64,000 nucleotides of DNA from Branchiostoma floridae (lineage: Eukaryota; Chordata; Leptocardii; Amphioxiformes; Branchiostomatidae), in NCBI RefSeq assembly GCF_000003815.2, contig NC_049985.1:3177872-3241871 (forward strand), in the 5' to 3' direction. This document shows positions 34,946 to 47,200 of the stretch, piece by piece. Positions within the stretch are counted from its first letter, which is position 1; each line of letters begins with the position of its first letter. Both the position numbers and the translations under genes were made by a program. Under the pieces are notes generated by a model that did not search any database, had not been told where the DNA came from, and was given only the letters and a program-made list of their open reading frames with translations.

Positions 34946-35291
34946 GTCTGTTGTATTTGTTTTAGTGGTGACAAAGAAAGTAACTCAATGACAATGGTTG
35001 GAGTATGCCGCCACCAAGTGTTGTAAATAAATGATGAGATAAAAACGTTCAACTGAGCCGAGAGCTAAAACTTGTACAGAACATTTAAACACCGTTTCCT
35101 GCTCGATATACCCGACACACCGGCGGCAAAAATTGACTTAAAAACTGTGCACATACGCTTCATAAAAAGACATGTCTTTGTTGCAAACACATTTGAACAA
35201 TTTCTACCGCTACTTTCAAGCAATCAATGTTGTTTGGTAAAGAGTAGTTACGACGAGAGAGAGAGGGCGCAAGGTACTACTGGCCACCAGG

Positions 35292-38200
35292 TCACCCCAC
35301 GGTTTGTAACTTCCAGAAGCCAGTGTACGTCACTCTCCGGTCCACCTCGGTGAAAGGTTCGTCGTATGTGTAGAATAAATTGCCACTCTGCAAGGATAAC
35401 GTTAGATATGTCAGAGTAGAGGTTGTGATCGCTTAAAAGCAGGTATCTCATTGGACTGGGCCACACGTGTCAAGTTACACCTCGCACACGTTAAAGAACC
35501 CATCACGCTTACTGAAAAGAAAAGGGGTCTTTCCCAATGTGAGTGGATGAAACCTTACAGTCTGGTTTTATTTTGTACCTACTTAACAAAATTGGCGTGT
35601 TACGTCTAAATGTGGTTTATCGTTGTTTGAAGCTGTTGGGTGATAAACAAGTTAACACACCTTGTCAAACTGTAGTCCCGTCTCCTCTAGTTTGTGCTTG
35701 AGTGTCTCCAGCTCGAGGCTGAGTTGTGCCGAGGTGATGTGGCCCTTCAGCGCGATGATGTACATACTGGGCGTGACCACCTGTCTCAGCATCAGCTGGG
35801 AGGAAGATATACCATATGTAAATCAGCCGTAATGATCTAATCTAATCTAATTCAAACTCTGCTCTTAAACGGAACATTGTCACCTAACTATAGACGGGGT
35901 ACCCTAATTCTCAAGCTATTGCGTTGATATTCAAACTCTGTTCTGAAACGGACCATGGCACAGATTACATATTAAGCCCTTAACAGAGACGCTTGGAACC
36001 ATAATCTTTCTGCAACTTTTGATCCACAGATCGACGAGTCATGTGTTCTGTCTGCATAATGTTAGGTCTTATCCTATAAAATCCTAAATCAAGTACCTTT
36101 TCACATACCAAAATCAACGAAAAGGGTAGGAATAATACTAATTTGGTTATTAATTTCACACAATATTTGAGACCCCTACCCCCTCCTCAGTCGGGGCAGG
36201 CGCATTCTTTCTCTGGTAATATCTCGGCAGTGGCGCGCAAGCCTCCAGCTCCTCATGGCAGCTGCCGGGGAACGGATCCTCATCCTTCGAGATGTTCTTG
36301 TACTGAAAACAGAGGGTGAAAGCGAAATTTATCTTTCAACAGCAAAATTATATCTATTTATTTCACAAAACCTCAAACTTACATATAAAGGAGATAGCTT
36401 GAAGGCACCCTGAATTGTGTAAAGTTTGTTGTAGGAAAAACACAATACAATAGTTACAAACATTTGACAAGAAGAAACAGTCGAAGGCAAGGAAGAGATC
36501 TAAGCATGTGAATCGTTGAATAGTCTTATACAGCACAGTGAAGGAATGGTCGCCTTAGCCGTTGTCTTGGCTTTTCTCATGAAAAGAGGCCTGCAGGCCG
36601 ATTTGAGCTTCTCATGAATAAATAAATATTCATATAAATAACAGACAAACAAACTACATTAAGCCCATGTAAGGAAGAACACGCAAACACAGATCTTCCA
36701 TTAATATTGTTAATAGTATCACCTGCATGACGACAGGCGCCATCATGTTCCCCAGCACCCTCCCGGCCACGTTCTTCCCGCCAAAATATGACGTCAGCGC
36801 CAGAAAGACGTCACGTGGGTTTCCCGTCTCGCATCCGGCCGTTTTCATGCATACCCACTTCCCTATATGAGAGCAAAAGGACATGGGATAGACACGTTTT
36901 CTTTTGTAGGCAGGGCCTTTCCTTGGTGCTGATTTTACTTTATCTCAGTACTGTAGCCGTGGGAAGGGTATAGTGTTGTTATCAAACCCAGAGGTGACGA
37001 AGGATATTGTGGCCGTGTTTTCTTCAACATACACACAGACACGCACACACACAGACAGACACACTCAAACACAGACACAAACACATGCACACACACATGC
37101 GCACATACAGATACATACAAACACACACAGACACGCACGCACAGACACATAAATAATCGCTATCTTTAAGTGCATAAACCATGCGTTTCTGTAGTCAAAC
37201 TTAAAGAGGCACTTGGTGATGATTTCTTTTTATCATGCTCTTTCTGTCCTTTCAACAAATCCGCAATACAAAAGTTGCTGAAGCAGTTGGATAGGCTTTG
37301 TAAATCGTTGCTTGAATTACTTTTGTAATTAATGTCTTTATCATTACCTAGATATCTAACCTTCATCAACGTAAACTATAATACCGTTACCTATGTCAAA
37401 CCTGAACTCCGTGAAGCCGTCCCAGTCTCGCACTTTCTCGTGCAGGAAACACGCGTCATTCTGACACGCGTCATACTGCACATGTACGTCATCGGCTTGG
37501 CTGTCCGTTTGGGGGAGCAGCTGCGTCGGCACCTGGTGAAAAAGATAATCTTCGAAAACAAAGTTTTGTATTTACAAAGACAATGTGTTACATATGGATG
37601 TAACGTTAAACGGTGAGAATGTGGTCTTGTGGTTAGGGCTGCTGTATTTGTTAAGAAACACTTGACGAAAAATAGGGGTTCATCCCGGTGTGAGTAGATC
37701 AAACCTACGCAGCTTGTACCGACTGTAAAAAAACATGCATGCATAGAAACAAGCTTTGGGCACGTAACATGGTGTATTGGAATCAAAATTATACTTGTTA
37801 TTGGATAGATGCTCAATATCGTCACGTAAACATCTTCTTTTGTCTGATCATTACGAAGACAATGTACGTTTAGAGGAGCTCCCTTGAAGACCATTGTTGT
37901 CTTGTCTTACTTTTCTGAAGAAAGCCAACTCGTGCCACTCCTCGTCTTCTGTCGCCATAAACAGCAGCTCGGCAATCATTTCCTGAAACAAGCGAAAACA
38001 CAAAACAAGTGATGTCAGTCAAGAGTGATGACTTTCAATCATCGTATAATTTTGCCATATGATTCTACTCATTGTATTATGTTTTGTTACCTGGACCTCC
38101 AGGAAATCAGCAAAAAATGCTGAAGAGGCTACTCTAGAGTCCACAAGATGAAATAAAATTTAGATAAAGAAATAACTAAATCATAGCGGAAACTGTCGGG

Positions 38201-41200
38201 CGAAAGGTTTGCCCAAGAGTTCTCAAAATGAAATAAATAAATGAATCATCGTCTTTTTCTTGGAGTTGACATATTTTAGTATGTTTGCATAACAAGGTGC
38301 AGTACCTTTTGTCAAAACTAGGAGGCGTTTTTAGTGCCAAATGTTTAAAATCCTTGGTTTGATATAATGAATGGTCTCTCATTTTCTGATACAGCAGAAA
38401 TGCCGGATAAGTGACGACAGCTATTAAATATTGACGACTATTAACTGTAATTGATCAAGAATACTGTATGTTTGTAAGATTGATGCAGTACTTCTTGTTA
38501 AAGCTAGGTGTTGAAGTGTCACGGCGGTGGCGACATTGACTTTCCACAACATTTAACCAATTGCTGATGTCACACTACTTAGTATCATACAATCACGTGT
38601 CCAGAGCGACCGGGTTAGAAAGCTGAAGAGGATTGAGTGATTTAATAAAAAAAAAAAACTGGGTCCAATTTCTTGAATTGGAGAACAGTCTGATTTATCC
38701 ATAAGATGGCTCACCTTCTCACACCGCACGTCGAAGCGGTCCGGCATGGAGCTCATCTCTGCTGTGACGTTATGAGCTAACTCAGACACGTACAGGTCGC
38801 GTGACAAGCCGCCCACCCTGGCATTGTTAAAATGTAGGCTGAACAATTCCAGCTCCTCCACAGGCTCAGAAATGTACACCTGGAATGTGCAAATGTACAA
38901 ATGTAATGCCAGTTGCTAAAACGTGGGTAGTGTACTTGGCAGAGCCTCTAGATAGACCTAAAGGTTGGGAGTTCAAATCCCGACTAGACATGTTAAAGGA
39001 TTCGAACCCAGGACGTCTAGACTCACTGTCAAACACTGTAACCGTTACATAAACGCTAGCTATAGGCCAAGGATACCATTATACTAGATTTGATCTTCAG
39101 GCAAAAAAATATGCTCTGGCAATTTTGAAATTCGCCCACCCTCTGACGAACAACATGGTGATGGTAATAGTTGAAAGTGTGACATCGGCTTCAAGGCAGC
39201 GGCCCACTGGTCTAAAAGAGGTGAGAAAATTTCCCCGGCACAAATAGCCCGTATGCATTGCACATAGCGTGCGTATGTCTGTCATAACCAGTGGAATGTC
39301 ACCATCGAACCACTGCATATGGTGCCTGCCCTTGGTGCTGAAATCCAGGATACAGTGTACCTATACTTTCTGTACATTTGGTCTGTTCTTCATATCAAAA
39401 GCAGTAGAAATAGAAGGCTATCTCTTCTTTTTCTCTTAAACACCAAGCGGTGTAGGCTAAACTATTGGGTCTGAAAGCCGGGTTACAATGAATCTGTATG
39501 TACAGTGCATGTCGTCAGTCTTTCCTATCACAACCTGGGGAAGAGTAGCTCTTCAATGAGCTATTGTTTTGGGACCACTCATTAATTACTTTAGATGAAC
39601 ACCATGCAGTGCAGGCCATGTCCTTTGGGCTGAAAGCCGGGTTACAGTGAATCTGTTGCCATGGTAACTGACCTGTGTATCCACGGGTCTGGGAGGGTTG
39701 TCATGGTAACCAGTCGGCAGGTAGAGACACACGGTGAAGATTTTGTCGCAGGCTGGCGAACTCACTTCAGTCACATTGTGCTGAAAAAGAGTCCATTACG
39801 TGACTTGTCAGATCCTGTTTCAGTGTGGCTTTATGAAGCAGTTGTTTCTAACTAACAAAATAATGCAATCAAAATATCAATAAAAGCCAAAACCTCGCTG
39901 ACGATACTACCCCGTCGACAACACTATCACAAGAGGCCGTCCAACATATTTCACTGCGGCTTAAAGAAGCAACATTGTTTATCTAGATTTCAGGGATCTA
40001 ATACAGAAAATCCATGCTTCATTGATTGATTGATTGATTGTTTTAAACCTAATCTCAAATCAAAGATGGTACTGATTTCAACACCCGTATAATGACATTG
40101 TCAATATTTCAATATCTTTCCATTATTACCTTTCGTCTTTTTCCAGAGCTAGATTTTCTTCTTTGTGGTAGGAATAACACGTTTTTTTACTTTACTTACT
40201 TACTTACTTTATTTATTTTGCACAATCTTTAAAAAGTTAACATAAAACAAGTTAAAGGAAGAAAGTACGTGCAGGGGGGAAGAAAAAAGCCTCGTGGCTT
40301 GTACAAAGTCTTCCTCCAAAGTCACAAGATTGAATAGACGTGTAAAAATTATACATTAGACAATAACGTAACCAAAAGAATTATATCAATTAACAAAATG
40401 GAAATAAATCATAATAGTTCAATAATTGATAACTAATGCAATATCATAACGGCAAAATGAATGAAATGATGTAATAAGAATATAACATTGAAAGAAATGT
40501 AACAACTGACAATGAATGGGAGATTAATTAAATGTTTGATTATCTAATAATGACTTTTTTAACAGGTTTTTGAAGATGGGTTGTGAATGACAAAGATGTA
40601 AGGTTTCACTTAAACTATTCCAGATTTGCGGACACTTGAACAACATGGAAAACTTTCTTTGTTGTGTTTTTACTTGTATCTGTTTTAAATGGTTAGACTG
40701 TCTAGTATTGTAATGATGGTGGTCTGAATTGTGATGGAAAAGGTTCTGGAATTGCTTAGGTATACAAGAACTATTAATTGTTTTGTGAACAAAAAGGCAA
40801 CTTTGCAGTTTGTTTATATCATATATAGTTAATACTTTTAAATTACGAAACAAAGATGCAGAAGGGAATGTATACGACACATTTGAGACTATTCGGACGA
40901 AGCGTTTCTGCAGAAGAAGTAGAGGTTTAAGTGATGTGGAGTACGTACTCGCCCATACGATGTTACAATATGCAAGATAGGGATATAGTAAACTATAGTA
41001 TAATATCATATATGTTTTAGAAGATAGTAGCGTTGCAATTTTTCTGACAATACCTATGTTTTTATAGATTTTTTTGCAAATAAGGTCAATATGTTTTTTC
41101 CAGGTAAGTTTGTCATCAATGGTGACACCTAAGAAACACGTGTGCGTAACTTGATTAATTGGTGTGTTATTAATAGCTATTTTAACATTTTCCTTATTGT

Positions 41201-44200
41201 ATTTTTTCTTCCCTGCAAAAATAATGAAATTTGTTTTCTTGACATTTAAGGATAATTTGTTAATTTGGAACCATTTGTTTACTTTGTCTAATTCTCTATT
41301 CATTTTATTGACTAATATATCAAGGTCAGAATGTGATGAAAACAAGTTAGTATCATCTGCAAATAGTAGTGCATATAGCTCATCAGATACATAAGCCAAA
41401 TCGTTGATATATATGAGAAATAATAGAGGACCAAGTATAGAACCTTGAGGGACGCCACAGGAAATTGATCTTGTATCTGAGGAGTAGGTATTATTGGAAA
41501 CATACTGTTTTCTGTTAGATAAATAGTCTTTTAGCCATGTGAAAACATATCCTTGAAAGCCATAGCAGTTAAGTTTTTCTAATAGAATTTTATGGTTCAC
41601 GGTGTCGAATGCTTTCGACAAGTCCAGAAACACACCAATGGTGAATTCATTCTTTTCTATGGCCGAGGTAATTTTGTCTACTAATTTCAAAAGTGTCATA
41701 TATGTTGAATGGTGTTTACGGAAGCCATATTGGTGTTCATGGAGAATGTTGTTATTTATAATATAATTTGAAAAGCGGTATGACTTTGGCTATCTTTAAA
41801 TCATTTGGGACCATACCAGTTTCCAAGGACAATTTTAATATATACGTGAGGGGCTCTAGTATTGAGCTGCTGACTTGTTTTATTAAGGAGGTGCTTAATT
41901 CATCATTACCAGGAGCAGGGTTATTAAGATTACAAATAATATTCTGGACTTCGGATGCAGTGGGTGTTTCAAAGAAGCTATAAGATGGGTAGACATTGTT
42001 AATGAAAGATAGAGGAGAACAGTCAGTCTTGTCGATCTTTTTAGCTAATGAGGGTCCAATATTAACAAAAAAGCTATTGAAGGCATCTACAATGTCTTGT
42101 GGGTTAGATATTTCATATGTGTCGTCACAGAGTTTGCTAGGAAGAACATTCGATTTCTTTTTTTTATTAAGAAGCTCGTTTATCAATTTCCATGTGGTTC
42201 TTACGTTTTAAGTAACAAAATAAATAAGAAATTGAACATTGGAGTGTAAATATACATAGGTATCTGTATCTGTATCTGTATTTATATAGCCGGTATAACC
42301 GCCGTTCGGCGTAACACACCAGCTTAGGTACGGTGCGGTACACGTTCCGATACTTACAATGGTTAAGACGGGCTGCATCATCTCTATCGTCGCTCTGTCG
42401 TCGTTCCTGCCGTTGATGTAGAACAGCAGGCCGGCCATCGCCTTGTCCCGCCCCGACACGGCCTCGCATGACCTCTCCTTGGTACAGACCCACCTGGCTA
42501 AGGTTGGACGGGGAAATTTAAAGCCAATATTTCTGTGCGTTATTTTCATAGATACACAATACTACCATAATTAGGATAACTCAAGGGAACTGTTCTGTGC
42601 AATTTTAAAGACAAGGGAAAAGATGTAGGGAAGAAAGAACCAGGAGAGAGGAAGGAAGCAGGCGAAGTAAGACTATGAGAGATAGAGAAATACAAAACGA
42701 GCATGCTTCTACCAAGCAACACCGCTTCACAACAAATCTTTTTTATAGCTTACACTGTACAAGATTGTACGTCTTTAACTGTTTTTGGTTTAAAATCGGT
42801 CGTCTATTGTAAATTTTACAATGTCAAATACGTATAATCTTCTGCATTTTCGAATTATGTTAACTTTCTAACAGTTTGAGAAAGCTTTTAGGCATTCTAA
42901 ATTAGCGATAGTTCAAACACAATACATTTATTTGATAATGAAAACAGGGTTTACGTACTTTTCATGTAGCGGTGCTCCTTGAAGTGGTCGAACGTTCGTG
43001 TGATCTTGTTGTGCGGACAGGGGGCTTTGGTACATGGGTGCTGCAGATCAGGGCTCGTGATATCAGCACCTTCAAACCTACAATAGGCAATATATTTACA
43101 GATCAGAGCCAAAACTTAACGCGAGAGTACAACAAGAAAACTAGTGATTCAATAACGTCTCACAGATTCGGAAACAGAAAAAAACTTCACGAATGTTTTT
43201 CAATTTGATCAAATGATTACTTGCAGTACTATGAATATGGAAATCTAAACGTTTCCTTAAGGTGATGTGTATAATGTAAACACATTCATAGTGCATGAAG
43301 CTAGCTCTACAGAAATGACAAAGACTTGGCGCAGGGATGTACGAGCAACCTCCGCAGAGCAGCTCTTCAGAGCTATTAAGCAGGTGCGGAAGAATCTTTA
43401 TGGAACAGTCATCGTACCAGTCTTTCGTAAGTGTAAAGTCGAGGCTGTTTTGGCCTTGTGTACCGGAACTGTCCGTGTGTAGGCACCCGTTCTCGCTGTC
43501 CCGGGTCTCCATAAACACCTGAAAGCAATAAAACAAAAAGCATAGTTATTACTTAACTGTTGAGGGAGGATTTGAGTATTGGCTTTGGGTTATATAAAGC
43601 TAGTTCGCCTTAATCAGCGGTATAAACCATATAACTTGTATCGAAATCAGAGTACATATATATGATGATATCAAGTCGACGGTCGGTGGATTCGCAATGC
43701 AATATTTTGAAAGAATTGCAAACAACCGTCGACTAGATATCACCAAATGCCATCATTTAAGCACAGTGGATATAGGTTACCCCGCGGAGAAAGGTGAACC
43801 AGCATTGCACATCGGTTAGGGGCATTATTTCGAACGGCATGTAGAACCGGAGGTCTCGTGTTTAAGGAGAGCCACACATCGAGCACGTTAAAGAACCCCT
43901 CTACAGTTGTCAGAAGGACTAAGATTCCATCCTATTACTAGTTGAGGTAGATCAAATATTATTGTCTGGTATTACACAGTTTGCACCAAACTGATCAGTT
44001 ATGCCTAAAGGCGGTTTACATGTGCAACAACAAAATAACAAACGGACACCTACCTCGTTGTGTCTGTCAAAGACACGAGACTGTACGTTGTACTCCACCA
44101 CCGCCATGGCGTCATCAGAGAACGACGCCCCTCGGTCGGCCAGAGCCGTGCTCAGCCTCCGGCCTGCCTCGAACGCCGTCTCCGTACCGCCGTGCCCGCC

Positions 44201-47200
44201 GAAACACAGCACGTAACCGGATAGGTCTTGGCAAGTAGATACAAAACTTTCCTAGGGCAACAAATATTAGAGAGCAGATCTTAGGTATTACTTCCACATG
44301 ACGTGGCATTCTGACGTTTTGAAAAGAAACGGTCCAAACAACTCCCGTAACCGAATACATTTTGGCGAGTCAATCCAATACTTTCTTCAATACTGTCTTT
44401 CAATTTCTAAAACAAATACTAGTATTAAAGACAAAAATATTTGCTCGTAGTCAATTTGTCCTCTACATTCGCTTGATTAGCTGACCGTATAGTAAGAAAC
44501 GCAAAAAGGACAGGACAGGACTTCGTCGAAATTTGTAGAACACTTACTAAGTCATGTGAAATATGACAGCTTGGAAATATTAAGATATTGGCGTGTGTGT
44601 ATGTGGTGTGGACGTGTGTACAGGTACGTCAGACAAATCGTATCTTACTGTTTTCTCTTGGCTTACTCTTGTGAGGACGTCCCTGGGTACGGGCATGTAC
44701 GAGGCGTAGGTCCGACTGCACGAACCTCCCCGCGACCCGACCTGAACAACTTCCGTCACAACCGGCGAGAAGCGAGAAAAGTTCCTCCCTGGCGACGCCA
44801 GGCCTACCTCTGGGTCGGGATGACAAAAAGTTTTGCTAATTAAGTACCATCGGCCTATTGGCATCTTCTACTGTTTGGCCAGGTAGAATACTTTACCAGG
44901 AGGAAGGGACACTTAGTTGTGACGGCAGAATCGCTTTCCACATCACGATATTTCTTATTTGACAATCTTCAAATCCCGCGATAGCAATATTACTAGCAGG
45001 ACTAACTTGTAATAAAGGAGACCATTTATATCAGGGCACTCCAGCCATCACTGAACAGAGACGGTGGGCGTTATAAACTTCCTGGCACGTTTGACCAATT
45101 GCTGACGTCACGTATCCGCAAGATCGCGTGTTGATAAGATCACGTGTTGTAACTCTCGCGAGTTTATGTTCTAAAGTATTTGGTCAGTTAGTAGTATTGA
45201 TGCCGAAGAAGGCAACAGTGGTCGTCGAAACTTAAATTTGATCCGTGTATACTAAATATACCTTTGTGTTGGAATAAAATTTAGCATTGTACTAAAATGT
45301 TTGCTTTGTGCAAATATAAAAGGCTGTGGAAAGACAAGCCCCTACCTTTCAACTTCTGGAACATGATCTTCTGTCCCTGTTGTCTGGCACGGTCGAACTG
45401 GCACGTGAGCGGGTCGGTGCGCATGAACGGCCCGACGGTCCGGTAAGAACGCCTCTCCACACCGCGGCCGTCTTTGCTCTGTATGGTGTATGTAGGACAA
45501 TCTGGACCTATAGGGGGAAAACAATCAGAGATGGCAGACTTACTTCCTCTTGCGAAACACAGAGAAACTGCACGTTTCACATGTATAGATACGGTAGCGT
45601 TTTTATACGTCGATGCTCTTGTACGAGGGGCGTTCAATAAGTAATAACCCTGACCCACTTCCAGTTGTCTGATCTATAAGAAATTTTGCATGTGTAATGA
45701 TTCATATCTCTATAGTTTATGTTGCAAAATAGAGCTCTGAACTAATTGTGGTGTCTGATTTACTGGTGTTTGAACTGAGTCAGGTGTGAAATGGACCAGG
45801 TGTGAAATGGAGCCAGTTGAGTGTCGCGCAGTGACCCGGTTTTTATATTTGAAAGGACGCACACCAAAGGAGACTTTTGATGAAATGAAAGAAACTTATG
45901 GTGATGATGCCCCATCATATGACCTTGTAAAACGCTGGCATCCTGAATTCAAACACGGCCGGAAGTCTGTGGAAATAGCTCCCAGACCTGGTCGTTCCTC
46001 TTCTGCCATTGATGAGGCATCTGTTGGAGGACCAACCTGGGGTGTCCTACAAAAACGGTGTCCAGAGCTGCATCAAACAATGCGAGAAATGCATAACTCT
46101 AGGTGGTTCCTATGAAGAGAAAGACTAATAACTGTGCCAAGTTTCATTAATCTCCTTCTATGGGAAATGAGTCAGAGTTATTATTGAACGTCCCTCGTAT
46201 ATACAGATGAGGGGAGACCAAGAGAGGGGCAGAGAGAAAGAGAGATGGACAACGAGAGAAAGAAAGAAAGAGTGGGAAAAGAACAGACCATCACTCGTAA
46301 TGGCACAAAGAATGCAAACACGATCATTTTCAACATCGTAGATAATAGTGACCATTGTACTCACCGTAGCAAAACGTCGTGCCGCAGTACCGTCTCACCA
46401 AGTCCGCGTGGACTGAAGCGCCCCCTGACGACCACAAACTGTCGTTGCCGCGAAGGCATCTGGGCAGTCGGAGGAGTCGTTCCCCCGGGCCGTCCGTTCC
46501 TCGGTAGAACTCGTCCAGCACCGCGTTTGTGGCGAAGATGGCAACCTCATAGCGTTCCCGCAATGTACTGCCGTCGCTAAATGTTTCGTGGTCCAGGCGT
46601 AAAAAGGTTAATGTAAAGTAAAAGCGATAGGTCGCTCAGCGTCTAGTGAAAAAGAGGCCTCACCGTACCCGTTGTGATGGTTAATCTAAGTGATAGGTAT
46701 ATGGTATACCCGAAACGTCACACATGGACCATGAGCTACTCCACTGCATGTACCTGTATTGTATATACCTCAAATCAAACTTCCAGTATCTTATATATTT
46801 CAAAATAAAAATAGCACAAGATGCCAATATATGTCAATGATTGTTATCCCTTACACAGTTATCCTTCCCTCTTTTAACATTGTGCTTTTGTAAATACGTT
46901 TGTACGATGTGTGTAACCCTGTGCACTGAATAAAGTTTGGAATCAGAACGCACCCGCCGTGTTGAAGGATGTAGTAATAGTCATCCCTCCGCACTATCGG
47001 CTCCTTATTGGCGATGAGAAGATGGAGCAATTTCTGAGCCTCCCGCTGGGCGGAGAACCCCAGGTCTCCTCTTCTCCGGAAGGACTTCACGTACAGGACG
47101 GTCTCCGGAACAACGTCCAGGACAACCTGACGAGATGAACATTTTTCCGTGCTTGTTTTTAATCTTTTATATGGCACATATATATATCACAAAACAGATG

